Counted from the first letter of the stretch, positions 8,136-17,510 are shown. The stretch is DNA of 64,000 nucleotides from JAFGIG01 sp964397545 (GCA_964397545.1 CAYNIW010000007.1:1-64000), one strand, 5' to 3'. Notes: a model not told the origin generated them from the sequence alone. Numbers and translations are program-made.

Positions 8136-9161
8136 ATGGCTACGATAACTTATAGACTTGATAAAAATCTCCGTTACTCCTTGACGGGAAAGTGCGAGAA
8201 CTGCGGTAAATCCTACGACTTTTCCAAAGACGTAAATGTCGGAGCAGTCGCACAAACCTCTTCTCACAGGCCGAATGTAGATAAAATGCGTCTTGTCACA
8301 TCTTCAATATCCGCCACAAAAAATGTTTTCTGGGACGTTTTGAAAAATATCTTCGCCGAACCTAAAAGATTCGGCATAGTTAAATCCTGCTCCAACTGCG
8401 GTCATATGCAGTCGTGGATGACTCTGCCTCATGTCGTAGAAAAAAACAAAATATCCTCATTCTTCAGATCTTTAATCAAGCCCGTATCAGCCTTCATAAG
8501 GACTCCGACCGCTCCTTTTTTGAGTATAAGCACTCCCGACACTGACACCACATCCATTCATGACTATCCCCCGGAAATACCTTTTCAACTGGGATATACA
8601 ATCCAATCCTGTCTATTTTTCTGCCTGAACAAGGGAGTCCCGCCTGAATACGTCAAATACCTCGGAGGAAAAACATTGATGGTCGAAAAAAACAAAATTT
8701 CCGGAGCAGAAAGAGAAAGCATTCTGAAAAAGATAAGTTACTTGCAGATAATCAAAAATGCCGGCGATTGGTTTAGAACCAATCCTGTTAAAATGGAAAA
8801 AGATGTCCTTTTCGCCATTGCGATGAGAATAAACAGGAGAAACTGGAGAAACCTCGCGCGGCTCGCTGAGGATTTTCACCTCAGATACGTAAGCCGTGAA
8901 AAAATAATGCGGCTTCTTCTCAACGAAGAAAACGGCGGCATATCAGACATCGCGCTCGATGAAGACAAAGCGATTGAACACTATTTTCAAGTTGACCGGA
9001 GAAAAAAAGAGATAATTATATGCCAGGAATGCATGAATCAAATGTTGATACCGGTAAATCCCCTGCCTTCCGTTTTCACATGCCCCAACTGCGGAAAGAC
9101 AAAAAAATGTTCGTGGCATCAGATGCCGCATTCTCTGGCAAGACATATAAGATTAGAATAA
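8136..9161 (+). CDS. Hypothetical protein with zinc-ribbon Cys pairs
   Basis: A 341-residue soluble protein that I cannot assign to a family. Four CxxC pairs are visible. CENCGK (about residue 20) and CSNCGH (about residue 88) could form one zinc ribbon. CQECMNQM (about residue 294) and CPNCGK (about residue 314), the latter followed by KKCSWHQM, could form a second. The middle has helical segments and a proline/serine-rich linker. Paired zinc ribbons at both ends suggest metal-dependent folding or nucleic-acid/protein binding. It stands alone between an AT-rich gap and a convergent DUF3592-like gene. Confidence 0.65.
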   Translation: MATITYRLDKNLRYSLTGKCENCGKSYDFSKDVNVGAVAQTSSHRPNVDKMRLVTSSISATKNVFWDVLKNIFAEPKRFGIVKSCSNCGHMQSWMTLPHVVEKNKISSFFRSLIKPVSAFIRTPTAPFLSISTPDTDTTSIHDYPPEIPFQLGYTIQSCLFFCLNKGVPPEYVKYLGGKTLMVEKNKISGAERESILKKISYLQIIKNAGDWFRTNPVKMEKDVLFAIAMRINRRNWRNLARLAEDFHLRYVSREKIMRLLLNEENGGISDIALDEDKAIEHYFQVDRRKKEIIICQECMNQMLIPVNPLPSVFTCPNCGKTKKCSWHQMPHSLARHIRLE

Positions 9162-9179
9162 CATTCGGTCAATACAGAA

Positions 9180-9614
9180 TTAAAAATAAATTTTCTTCAG
9201 AAAACTGAAAAGAACAAATCCGACCCCTAATAAAAACAGCAGAGCATATTCTACAACTTTTCTGACTTCGCTAATGTCCTTAAGAAAACGGTTTTTTTTC
9301 GGGTCTTTTTCGTCATATACGACGTGTATCTGTTTATTCATGAAAGCTTCAGGAGAGCGGCTGGCAAACCTCGATTTAGCGTAACGGACCCTGCCTTTTT
9401 CATCGCAAAACTCGGCTATGAACCTGTATTGACCTGTATTGACAGTATCATCATTGGGATATGTGACGGAATCTGTTATTTTTCCAATGGTTTTTTTCCC
9501 AGAACGCAGAAGTTTCTTGTCTTTTATCCATTCGAAAATACTAACTATCCCGTGAGGAAGGCTGATTATAATTAAAACCAGCCCCAATAATATTGCCGCG
9601 TTTTCAAATGACAT
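9180..9614 (-). CDS. DUF3592-like membrane protein
   Basis: A 144-residue protein with an N-terminal hydrophobic segment (about 7-26), a central beta-rich extracytoplasmic part and a C-terminal hydrophobic segment (about 120-140). The pattern, ending VVYDEKDPKKNRFL before the last helix, is that of DUF3592 proteins, whose function is unknown. GAGG precedes the ATG. It converges on the zinc-ribbon gene with an 18-base gap. A decayed relative lies at 2475-2720, and the membrane protein at 24099-24572 has a similar layout, so this genome appears to carry several copies. Confidence 0.65.
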   Translation of the reverse strand: MSFENAAILLGLVLIIISLPHGIVSIFEWIKDKKLLRSGKKTIGKITDSVTYPNDDTVNTGQYRFIAEFCDEKGRVRYAKSRFASRSPEAFMNKQIHVVYDEKDPKKNRFLKDISEVRKVVEYALLFLLGVGFVLFSFLKKIYF

Positions 9615-9749
9615 TTAACCTCTTTTTTGGTTTAGTCTATCATGAAAGAATTAAAAATTTATAAAAACATCCTTTGAAACATTTTTGGAAGAGAAAAATA
9701 ATGTATATCATTCAGAAAAATTATAATAATATTATAAGTAAAAAATTCT

Positions 9750-10640
9750 ATGAAAATTAAAAAATTCTGCAAAACAATTCTCTATTCAACCGTGATAAAA
9801 ATATTTGTGGGTATGTCAGCGGTCATCCTCACCTTCGGAACAGTTAGTTTTTTAATTAGTAAACTGCTAAACCTGACCTGTCTGAACAACGACATAACAA
9901 AGCTAATCACGGGAATCTTCTCAAGCTCGGCATCTTTGCTTTCATACTGGTTTTTATACAGAATCTATGAAAAAAGGAGTATAACTGAACTTTCAAAAGA
10001 CGGTTTCGTCAAGTATGTTCCCCTCGGAATCGGAATAGGAGCGCTTTTACAGTCTCTTACAGTTTTTGTAATTCACTTATTCAAAGGTTATGCAGTTGAA
10101 AAAATAAATCCGGTCATCTTTTTAATACCTCCGCTTACAATGGCTTTGTCATCTGCTGTTTTCGAAGAAATCCTCTTCAGAGGAATATTTTTCAGGATTA
10201 TCGAGGAAAAATTGGGAAGTTATGCCTCCATAATAATATCCTCTTCTGTTTTCGGAATCATGCACCTTAATAATCCTAACAGCTCTTTGGCGGGAATCGC
10301 GCTCGTTGTTCAGGCAGGGCTTCTGCTAGCGGCATCCTATATTTATTCCGGAAATTTATGGTTTCCAATTGCCATACACTTTTCATGGAATTTCACTCAG
10401 TCGGCGATTTTCGGCGCGAATGTCTCCGGGCATGAGATATCAAAAACATTAATAATTTCCGAAATAAAAGGTCCTTTGTGGATTACAGGCGGAGAATTCG
10501 GCCCTGAAGCCTCCATCCAGGCTACGGTATTTTGTCTTATCGCTTCAGTGATTCTTTTAGTCCTCAGTCACAGAAAAGGAAGAATTAAGAAATTCCTCAA
10601 TAGATCCAAAAACACTCACATTGACGGATCCCTGACATGA
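9750..10640 (+). CDS. CPBP family intramembrane metalloprotease
   Basis: A 296-residue integral membrane protein of the CAAX-protease/bacteriocin-processing (CPBP, Abi) family. The three conserved motifs are present: EEILFRG (139-145), FGIMHLNNP with His172, and HFSWN (210-214). In characterised members these Glu and His residues bind the catalytic metal inside the membrane. Bacterial CPBP proteins take part in peptide maturation, self-immunity or regulation; the target here is unknown. The stop overlaps the next gene's ATG by four bases, so it is coupled to a methyltransferase. Confidence 0.88.
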   Translation: MKIKKFCKTILYSTVIKIFVGMSAVILTFGTVSFLISKLLNLTCLNNDITKLITGIFSSSASLLSYWFLYRIYEKRSITELSKDGFVKYVPLGIGIGALLQSLTVFVIHLFKGYAVEKINPVIFLIPPLTMALSSAVFEEILFRGIFFRIIEEKLGSYASIIISSSVFGIMHLNNPNSSLAGIALVVQAGLLLAASYIYSGNLWFPIAIHFSWNFTQSAIFGANVSGHEISKTLIISEIKGPLWITGGEFGPEASIQATVFCLIASVILLVLSHRKGRIKKFLNRSKNTHIDGSLT

Positions 10641-11275
10641 ATCTGCTTCAAATCAAAGACGATTGCAGAAAAAATTTAAATAAGTACACGTTAGACGCAT
10701 TTCTTAAAATTCCAGCACTAAAGAGCCCTGTAATACTCGACGCAGGATGCGGAACTGGAGTTCCCGCCCTTGCTGTAATAGAAAATACAGACGGTGTTAT
10801 ATATGCCGTTGACAATGATGCGGAAAGCATAAAATGGTTCAAGGAAAAAATCTCTGAGAAAAAGCTGAACGACAGAATAAAAATCATCAACGGGTCAATA
10901 CTCAAGCCTTCTCTATTTGATTTTAAGTTCGACATTATTCTCGCAGAAGGTCTGTTGAACGCCACCGGTTTTCAAAAAGGTCTTCAAGCACTCCTGAATT
11001 ACTCAAAAAACGGCGGATTTTTTGTTATCCACGACGAATTCAGGGACGATACCGTAAAAAAAAGGTATTTCAGGGACAACCATTTGAGCTTGATCGGAGA
11101 GATTGAACTAAATGAAAGTGTATGGCTCAATGAATACTTTTTTTGCATAGAGAAAAAGTTAAAAATGCACGAAGAAGACAATATCGCCGAAAAAGAGTTA
11201 AGTTTAATTGAAGAACAAAAGAAAAACTCTGAAAATCTAAAATCTATTTATTATATTTTGCGAAATCACTACTGA
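10637..11275 (+). CDS. Class I SAM-dependent methyltransferase
   Basis: A 212-residue protein with a Rossmann-type SAM site: motif I ILDAGCGTGVPAL (about 33-45), an acidic end of strand 2 (YAVDNDAESI), NGSILKP at motif II and FDIILAEGLLN at motif III. The substrate cannot be inferred. It overlaps the CPBP protease gene by four bases (ATGA), so the two are translationally coupled. After the stop, AAATCACT (11263-11270) and AGTGATTT (11291-11298) could pair as a weak terminator. Confidence 0.8.
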   Translation: MNLLQIKDDCRKNLNKYTLDAFLKIPALKSPVILDAGCGTGVPALAVIENTDGVIYAVDNDAESIKWFKEKISEKKLNDRIKIINGSILKPSLFDFKFDIILAEGLLNATGFQKGLQALLNYSKNGGFFVIHDEFRDDTVKKRYFRDNHLSLIGEIELNESVWLNEYFFCIEKKLKMHEEDNIAEKELSLIEEQKKNSENLKSIYYILRNHY

Positions 11276-11502
11276 AATAAATGCTGATGCAGTGATTTTA
11301 TAAAAAATAAGGATTTAACCGAGAATAGAATTTTTGTATATGAAAAATGACCCACCGCGAAAACAAAATTACTTTGCAAAATAGCATCGGAAACATATAT
11401 ATTAATACAATGAACTTAAAGAGAACTCCGCCGTAAAGCAAGAATTAGCAGTTCCGATGACTGCTTCTAACAAAGGCTAAAAAGATAAAGCAAGAGATTA
11501 CT

Positions 11503-11625
11503 ATGGAAGATGTATTCGGAAAAGCCCTTTACAGCTGTTGGAAAGGAGACCACAGGACTCCCTGTGTAATCAAACTCGAAGACGGCTACTCTGATTCAAC
11601 TGAGGAAAATCCGCTTTGTCCTTAA
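11503..11625 (+). pseudogene. N-terminal relic of a SAM methyltransferase gene
   Basis: This 40-codon frame starts MEDVFGKALYSCWKGD, continues HRTPCVIKLEDGYSD, and stops abruptly. I recognise the pattern as the N-terminal lead-in common to one class of SAM methyltransferases (acidic start, FGKAL..YW.GD, then .TP..I..DDGY), after which the GCG-type SAM motif should follow but does not. The frame runs into the GNAT gene instead. It is either a truncated gene or a small free peptide; I favour truncation. The 11276-11502 stretch before it shows nothing else. Confidence 0.4.
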
Positions 11626-12371
11626 AAATCATAATAGACTTCTGGACTAAAAACGGAAATACCGAAAATCTCTTTCTCGAAAAGAACAAGTTGAAACTAA
11701 TGAAAAACCAGAAAGACAGCTATCTTCAGATATCATACATTAACATATGCGGTTACGGCCTTATCAAGATGAACAGAGAAATATACGCTAAAGCGTTGGA
11801 TTTTTTAAAAGGCACCGATATAACTGAGGAAACCCTTTTCAAATTCACCGAAGAGATGGGCATTAAATGGGAACCGCCCGATCTTTTGTTTTTCACAGAT
11901 AGAGAAAAATTTAGAGATATTAAAGTATCCGATAATAATATTTCAGTCAGAAAACTGTCCCCTGATGACCAAAAAAAGTTTGAAGAAATGACAAACGAAT
12001 GCTCAGAAGAAGATCTAGATCAGGGATATGTTGAACTGGATCACACTCTTGTCTGGGGTGTTTTTTTGAACGACAGAATCGTTTCTGTTGCGAGCGCTTA
12101 TGCTTTTGGAGAAGATGAAAGGCTCTATGATATAGGTTATGTCACTGATCCCAACCAAAGGGGCAAAGGTTACGGTTCGCTCTGCACGTGCGCACTTACC
12201 AAAGATATACTGTCTCTTGAAATCATCCCTCAAATAAGGGTCCAGCCGCATTTACTGAGTTCAGTAGCCCTTGCGAAGAGAATCGGCTATGAGGAGTTAG
12301 GCAGATGGTATTATGTCTGCCTAAAAGAGGGAGAAGACCAGACATTTGACAATACCGAACAATCCCTCTAA
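11616..12371 (+). CDS. GNAT family N-acetyltransferase
   Basis: A 251-residue cytoplasmic protein. The last 100 residues have the GNAT fold pattern: a strand that places the substrate (LYDIGYVTDP), the acetyl-CoA pyrophosphate loop QRGKGYG (motif A), and SSVALAKRIGYEELGRW near the end (motif B). The N-terminal 110 residues are not recognisable but keep GYGLIKMNREIYAKAL. I chose TTG at 11616 because GAGG lies ten bases upstream. An internal ATG near 11700 is an alternative that would shorten the poorly conserved start. Substrate unknown. Confidence 0.75.
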   Translation: MSLKIIIDFWTKNGNTENLFLEKNKLKLMKNQKDSYLQISYINICGYGLIKMNREIYAKALDFLKGTDITEETLFKFTEEMGIKWEPPDLLFFTDREKFRDIKVSDNNISVRKLSPDDQKKFEEMTNECSEEDLDQGYVELDHTLVWGVFLNDRIVSVASAYAFGEDERLYDIGYVTDPNQRGKGYGSLCTCALTKDILSLEIIPQIRVQPHLLSSVALAKRIGYEELGRWYYVCLKEGEDQTFDNTEQSL

Positions 12372-12420
12372 CATTTATCAATTGTCTAAATACATATATC
12401 GTCTAACCGGGAAAATATAA

Positions 12421-12843
12421 ATGATCGATTGTATTTTCTGCAGAATTTTAAGAGGAGAATTGCCAAGCAGTAAAATTTATGAAGACGATCTTGTCGTCGC
12501 CATAATGGACATACAGCCTGTAAACAAAGGTCATGTTTTAATAATCCCCAGAGAACATTGTGAATCACCCTTTGAACTGAGCGACAAAACCAACGAAAGG
12601 ATCATGTCTGTCGCGAAGAAGATAAACAAAGCTTTACGCAAAACGGATATTCGCGCCGAAGGGATAAATTATTTTCTCGCAGACGGTGCTTCAGCTGGGC
12701 AGGAAGTATTCCACGTCCATCTTCACGTTTTCCCGAGATATCAAAATGACGGATTTGGATTGAGATTTTCAGAGAGCTACAGAAACCTTCCCTCCCGCAG
12801 AGAATTGGACGAGTTAGCGGAAAAGATTCGAAGTTCTTTATAA
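12421..12843 (+). CDS. HIT family protein (nucleotide hydrolase/transferase)
   Basis: A 140-residue protein with the histidine-triad motif VFHVHLHVF (His98, His100, His102), whose middle His is the nucleophile acting on AMP-linked substrates. The N-terminal CIFC (Cys4, Cys7) is the zinc-binding pair of the HinT/bacterial HIT branch. Family members hydrolyse adenosine phosphoramidates or dinucleoside polyphosphates in the cytoplasm. It sits 58 bases upstream of trpS and may share its transcript. Confidence 0.92.
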   Translation: MIDCIFCRILRGELPSSKIYEDDLVVAIMDIQPVNKGHVLIIPREHCESPFELSDKTNERIMSVAKKINKALRKTDIRAEGINYFLADGASAGQEVFHVHLHVFPRYQNDGFGLRFSESYRNLPSRRELDELAEKIRSSL

Positions 12844-12901
12844 TGCAGTATTTAAAAAAAAATAAATATAATCAAAACCTGTCCTTTGAAAGGAATAAAA
12901 G

Positions 12902-13987
12902 ATGATAAATGAAGATAAACTCGATTACGGGACTTATGAAGCCACACTTGAGAGAAGCAGAAAACTCGAAACTGACCTCAGGGAAAACCCGCAAAAATAC
13001 AAAGTTTTAACCGGAGACAGGCCTACGGGAAGACTGCACGTTGGCCATCTTTTCGGTTCTGTTCTAAACAGGGTCAGGCTCCACAAACTCGGAGTTCCGA
13101 CGTTCATAGTCATAGCCGATTATCAAGTCCTGACAGATAGAGAGACTTTCGATAAAATCGCTGAAAACGTAAAACAGTTGACCATAGATTATCTTGCATC
13201 TGGAATAGACCTTGCAAACGGCAAGACTTTTATTTTTCCCCACAGCCATGTTCCCGAACTCAACCAACTGCTTATTCCTTTTCTGACTCTCGTGACGAAC
13301 GCCGAACTCGACAGGAATCCGACGGTCAAAGAGGAAATCATCGCATCGGGTCAAAAGAGGATAAACGCCGGAATGTATACTTACCCTGTCCATCAGGCGG
13401 CTGATATTTTGTTTTGCAAAGGAACTGTAGTCCCTGTTGGAAAAGACCAACTCCCCCACCTCGAACTTACGAGGACAATAGCGAGAAGGTTCAACGACAG
13501 ATTTGCCGGAAACAAACCGGTTTTTCCCGAACCTCAGCCTCTTTTAAGCGAATCTCCGGTTATTCTGGGACTTGACGGATCCCAGAAGATGAGCAAGAGC
13601 AGAAACAACGCGATAATGCTGAGCGCGGATGAAGACGAGACGGCACAGCTCATAAAGAAAGCGAAAACGGATTCCGACAGAAACATCACCTATGATCCCA
13701 AAAACCGTCCGGAAGTTTCCAACCTTCTGCTTTTAATTTCTCTGACGACAGGGAAAAAACCGGAAGAGATTGCCGAAGAGATAAAAGACGGCGGTTCCGG
13801 GCAGTTGAAGAAAATTCTTACAGAGTCAATTAACGAATATCTGCGTCCCTTAAGAGCCAGAAGAAAAAAAATAGAGGGAAACATTGAATATATCCGAGAA
13901 ATTTTACGTTTCGGAACAGAGGCGGCAAGAGAGGAAGCCGTGAAAACTCTCGATGAAGTCAGAGAAGTCATGAATATGAATATATGA
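12902..13987 (+). CDS. trpS: Tryptophanyl-tRNA synthetase
   Basis: Charges tRNA(Trp) with tryptophan. The 361-residue protein has the class I motifs HVGH (46-49) and KMSKS (about 228-232), with GDRPTGRLHVGH typical of TrpS. AGGAAT precedes the ATG. It lacks extra domains and is slightly longer than the usual 330-340 residues because of an N-terminal extension of about 30 residues. It follows the HIT gene and converges on the MFS transporter. Confidence 0.94.
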   Translation: MINEDKLDYGTYEATLERSRKLETDLRENPQKYKVLTGDRPTGRLHVGHLFGSVLNRVRLHKLGVPTFIVIADYQVLTDRETFDKIAENVKQLTIDYLASGIDLANGKTFIFPHSHVPELNQLLIPFLTLVTNAELDRNPTVKEEIIASGQKRINAGMYTYPVHQAADILFCKGTVVPVGKDQLPHLELTRTIARRFNDRFAGNKPVFPEPQPLLSESPVILGLDGSQKMSKSRNNAIMLSADEDETAQLIKKAKTDSDRNITYDPKNRPEVSNLLLLISLTTGKKPEEIAEEIKDGGSGQLKKILTESINEYLRPLRARRKKIEGNIEYIREILRFGTEAAREEAVKTLDEVREVMNMNI

Positions 13988-14014
13988 TAAAATCTTCGAA
14001 AAAGCGTGTTTTTA

Positions 14015-15232
14015 TCAGCTAAATTTTTGAGCTTTTTTTCTGAAAAAATTAGCCGCAAAGACAAACGCCGCCGCTGTCTGAATCATGACTGAAAAAACAA
14101 CCAGCGCCACAGCGCCGATTCTGTCGTAAAGAAATCCTATAGCCGCGCTTCCAGTAAACCACAGGAATCCGAAGATCATGTTGAATAATCCGAACGCCCC
14201 CGCCCGTCTGTTTTCAGGCACTCTGTCAGATATCGCTGCCTTAAGAATTGATTCCTGTGTTCCTACGCTTATCCCCCAAAGAGCCATCCCCGCTATAATA
14301 AACCAGAAAGAGCCCAGAAACACGAGAGGAGCTGTGAACACTTCAACAAAAAATAAACCCGCGAGCGCTTTTATCCCTATCCTGTCATATAAAAACCCGA
14401 AAAAGATAGCTGCAGCGGCGTCAATCGCCATAGCTCCCGCATACAGCAGAGGTATCGCTTCTTCGCTGAACCCGCCTGCGCTTTTCAAATGAAGGCCGAT
14501 TAGAGGAAAATCGGTAATACCCGCCGCGAGAAGGCCTGCCGCAATCACTATAAGCCAATACTGTTTTGAATACCCTTTACCTGATATTTCCGGCATTTTT
14601 GATTTAACCTCAAATTTTTCAGGACAAGGAAAAAGAAACCTGGCAATGAAAGTTACAAAAATTGCTATCAGAGCTGGGATAAAAAGTAAAAGCAAACCAG
14701 TCCTGTATCTTGCGAGATCGTTTCCAGTCTTGGTCGCAAACAACAATGTCGAGAAAAGCACGGGGCCGAGAAATGCACCGATCTGGTCCATGGCTTCGTG
14801 AAGCCCGAAACCAAAACCTCTACCCGTCTGTTTTGCCGCAAAAGACAAAACCGCGTCATTGGCGGGTTTGCGTATGGCTTTTCCGACTCTTTCGAAGAAC
14901 AGAAAAGCGACGGCGAGCTCCCACCCGCTCAGAAAAGCGAGCATAGGCAGAGAACAAAGTTGGATTGTGTATCCGGAAATTATTATCAGCCAGTATTTTC
15001 TTGTTTTATCCGCCAACGAACCTGAGACAAACCGCAGGGCATACCCGACGAATTCCCCTACACCGGCGGCGAAACCGAGGGCAAAAGCGCTCGAACCTAA
15101 TAATTTAAGGTATTGTCCGACGACGCTTCGCCCCCCCTCATAGTTCATGTCAGCAAAAAGACTTACAATTCCGAATAAGATTATGAAAAATACTGCATTT
15201 CTTTTTGTGAATTCGAGTTTTTTTGTTTTCAT
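14015..15232 (-). CDS. MFS family transporter (PadR-associated)
   Basis: A 405-residue major facilitator with about 12 hydrophobic segments and basic cytoplasmic loops, including GSLADKTRKYW between helices 2 and 3, the usual place of the MFS signature. DMNYEGGRSVVGQYL near the start marks a poorly characterised MFS branch. Its ATG overlaps the stop of the PadR-type regulator by four bases, so the two form one operon, a common arrangement for drug or metabolite efflux controlled by PadR proteins. The exported compound is unknown. Confidence 0.85.
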   Translation of the reverse strand: MKTKKLEFTKRNAVFFIILFGIVSLFADMNYEGGRSVVGQYLKLLGSSAFALGFAAGVGEFVGYALRFVSGSLADKTRKYWLIIISGYTIQLCSLPMLAFLSGWELAVAFLFFERVGKAIRKPANDAVLSFAAKQTGRGFGFGLHEAMDQIGAFLGPVLFSTLLFATKTGNDLARYRTGLLLLFIPALIAIFVTFIARFLFPCPEKFEVKSKMPEISGKGYSKQYWLIVIAAGLLAAGITDFPLIGLHLKSAGGFSEEAIPLLYAGAMAIDAAAAIFFGFLYDRIGIKALAGLFFVEVFTAPLVFLGSFWFIIAGMALWGISVGTQESILKAAISDRVPENRRAGAFGLFNMIFGFLWFTGSAAIGFLYDRIGAVALVVFSVMIQTAAAFVFAANFFRKKAQKFS

Positions 15233-15567
15233 GATTTCTCCGCATCTTCATTGAATACTTCAGCGCTGAGTTCTTTCAGTTTTAGACGCGCTCCCTCAAA
15301 TATCACTTTTCCTTTTTCGGTGATGGAGTAATATTTTCTTATTTTACCTTTTACATTGACTTCTTTACGGCTGAGAAAACCCTGAGTTTGGAGTTTGGAA
15401 AGCATCGGGTAGAGCGTGCCGAAAGAAATATGATACCCGTGCCTTTGGAGCTCCTCTTTGAGCTCCTGTCCGAAAAAAGGTCTTTTATCAGTGTGATAAA
15501 GGATGTGGACTTTGATGAAACCGTGAAAAATCTCTTTGAGTATTTTGGGTTCACCTCTGTTTTTCAT
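15229..15567 (-). CDS. PadR family transcriptional regulator
   Basis: A 112-residue winged-helix repressor. The N-terminal domain has the PadR layout, with GQELKEELQRHGYHISFGTL as the recognition region followed by a YPMLSKLQTQGFL helix and a wing ending KYYSITEKGK. A short C-terminal helix would mediate dimerisation. It is the first gene of an operon with an MFS transporter. A promoter with an overlapping 4-8-4 inverted repeat lies 80-105 bases upstream, so autoregulation released by the transporter's substrate is likely (inference from LmrR/PadR relatives). Confidence 0.9.
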   Translation of the reverse strand: MKNRGEPKILKEIFHGFIKVHILYHTDKRPFFGQELKEELQRHGYHISFGTLYPMLSKLQTQGFLSRKEVNVKGKIRKYYSITEKGKVIFEGARLKLKELSAEVFNEDAEKS

Positions 15568-15642
15568 TCTGTATCCCCGTTCCTAAAAACCAATTCGCTG
15601 TAATTTAAGGCTCCTGTCAAATCAATATCGAAAATTGATATC

Positions 15643-15671
15643 TATATACGATATATTGTATCAATGGTCAA
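15643..15671 (-). promoter_or_regulatory. Promoter and likely PadR operator
   Basis: On the minus strand TTGACC (15666-15671), a 17-base spacer and TATATA (15643-15648) form a good promoter. An inverted repeat ATAC-N8-GTAT (15646-15661) covers the -10 and spacer. It is enclosed in a larger perfect palindrome TTGATA...TATCAA (15635-15664). The 4-8-4 spacing equals that of the classical PadR site (ATGT-N8-ACAT). Confidence 0.6.
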
Positions 15672-15856
15672 GTTTCTTATAAAAAAATACTCAATAATTG
15701 TTCGTCATCAGTCAAAACACTGGATCGCATAGCCGCTCAACGCCAAAATTGCCGGAGTTAGAGCATTAGAAATAAAACTCACGGTATCATTTTCATATTA
15801 GATTGAATCGCTGTATACTTAACGGTAAACATTGCCATGAGAGGACTAAAAAATAA

Positions 15857-17038
15857 TTGAATAGACCGTTCTCAAATGAGCAGGATATTTTTCAGTTCAA
15901 ATTTCCTGTCGGATATGAAAATTTCAACAGAAAACAGCTATACAACTTTCAGTTGAACCGTCCCTATTCCTGGGGCTACGCCAGATTCAAAGATTTGAAG
16001 GAAGCAGGATCAAAAATTAATTCTTTTAAGTCTTGGAAAAATGAAATGCTTTTAATCGCTGAAAAAGCGGACAGAGAAAAAAGATATATGAATTCAGCGT
16101 TTTATTACAGAGCCGCCGAATTCTATTTGAAATCAGATAACCCTGAAAAAAACAATCTCTACGACAGATTCACAGAGTCTTTTTACAAAGTTTTTGAGAA
16201 CGATGGAATTGAAAGACACCAGATTCCCTACAAAAATTCTTTTCTGTCCGCGATAAAAATATGTCCGTTTGATGAAAGCAGAGGCACAATAGTGATTCAC
16301 GGAGGTTTTGACTCATTTATAGAAGAGTTTTACTCCATGATGAGGTATTTTAGAGACAGCGGATATGAAGTCATAGGTTTTGACGGTCCCGGACAAGGAG
16401 CTTCTCTTAGAAAACACGGCATCCCGATAACAATCGAATGGGAAAAACCAGCGGGATCAGTTCTCGATTATTTTAATAAAGACAATGTGACAATGATAGG
16501 CATTTCAATGGGCGGATGGCTGTGCATGAGAGCGGCGGCTTTTGAAAAAAGGATAAAAAGAGTTATAACGAGCGGACACGCGATAGACTACATGAAAAGC
16601 ATGCCTGATGTCATGAGGTTCATTCACGTATTGTGCATCAAACATTGGCCCGAATTCATGAATGCTATGGCGGAATTGAAATTCAAAAACAGAGAAAATA
16701 CGGCTTCATGGGTTGTAGATCATCTTATGTTCATAACCAAAAAGAAAAAACCCATGGAAGCCCTTAAACTGTATCTGGATTTGAACGAAAAAAACATTAG
16801 GTCTGATCTCGTGAAACAGGACGTCTTGATTTTAACGAGCAGGAACGATCATCTAGTCCCTTTTAAGCTTCATGGAATGCAAATTGAAGCTCTGGTCAAC
16901 GCGAAATCCGTAACTGAAAAAATATTCACTGTAAAAGATTACGCCCAAAACCATTGCCAGACAGGAAATACAGGACTTGCTCTTAAAACAATGCTCGACT
17001 GGCTGGAAACAATTATTCCTAAAAAGAATTGCCTTTGA
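15857..17038 (+). CDS. Alpha/beta hydrolase with N-terminal helical domain
   Basis: A 393-residue serine hydrolase. After about 130 mostly helical residues comes the catalytic core: oxyanion region VIHGGFDSF (146-154), the nucleophile elbow GISMGG with Ser217, an acid in SRNDHLVP (about residue 333) and a His in QNHCQTG (about residue 363). The layout resembles FrsA/dihydropseudooxynicotine-hydrolase-like enzymes; the substrate is unknown. The start is TTG at 15857 with an AGAGG about 13 bases upstream, which is loose; the next in-frame starts would cut into the helical domain. Confidence 0.8.
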   Translation: MNRPFSNEQDIFQFKFPVGYENFNRKQLYNFQLNRPYSWGYARFKDLKEAGSKINSFKSWKNEMLLIAEKADREKRYMNSAFYYRAAEFYLKSDNPEKNNLYDRFTESFYKVFENDGIERHQIPYKNSFLSAIKICPFDESRGTIVIHGGFDSFIEEFYSMMRYFRDSGYEVIGFDGPGQGASLRKHGIPITIEWEKPAGSVLDYFNKDNVTMIGISMGGWLCMRAAAFEKRIKRVITSGHAIDYMKSMPDVMRFIHVLCIKHWPEFMNAMAELKFKNRENTASWVVDHLMFITKKKKPMEALKLYLDLNEKNIRSDLVKQDVLILTSRNDHLVPFKLHGMQIEALVNAKSVTEKIFTVKDYAQNHCQTGNTGLALKTMLDWLETIIPKKNCL

Positions 17039-17107
17039 TTTATCTCCCATGAAATAATCTCTTGACACATCCTACCAAAGCGACAAAATTTCTTATAAGG
17101 TCCTTAT

Positions 17108-17446
17108 ATGGAAAATAAAAGTTATTTCATAAGATGCTATGTCATTCCAGTCACGGAGATAATCCTTGTTACTGCTTTTTTTCTGGGATTTGCATTTTAC
17201 GGCAGACATAATCTAATTAGCGGAAATCAACGCCATAATTTGATAAAGCTGTTTTTTTACGCCTGTGTTTTCGCCGGAGCGTTCATAATAAATGCCAGAC
17301 TTTATTCTCTTCTCTGGAGAAAACACTCAAACGGCGAAAACAGGTTATGTTTCAAGACTTATACAGGAAAACTCGCCTATAAAATAGGTTGGGCAATACT
17401 ATTGCCATCTGTTGTCTCCCTTCTGGTGGCATTTATTTTCCGGTGA
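17108..17446 (+). CDS. Small hypothetical membrane protein
   Basis: A 112-residue protein with three hydrophobic segments (about 10-28, 46-62 and 92-110) and a basic loop between the second and third. I do not recognise it. There is only a weak AAGG before the ATG. It lies between the hydrolase and a toxin relic. Confidence 0.5.
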   Translation: MENKSYFIRCYVIPVTEIILVTAFFLGFAFYGRHNLISGNQRHNLIKLFFYACVFAGAFIINARLYSLLWRKHSNGENRLCFKTYTGKLAYKIGWAILLPSVVSLLVAFIFR

Positions 17447-17510
17447 GAATCTGCTTGTTTTGTATGCCTTCTTATCTGTTCAGATCGTTAAAGAAGAGCA
17501 GAACCGCGCA

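Noticed and set aside
7923..8267. 114-codon minus-strand frame overlapping the start of the zinc-ribbon gene
   Set aside because: Its N-terminal part is the antisense of the conserved CENCGK region; low-complexity end and no ribosome binding site.
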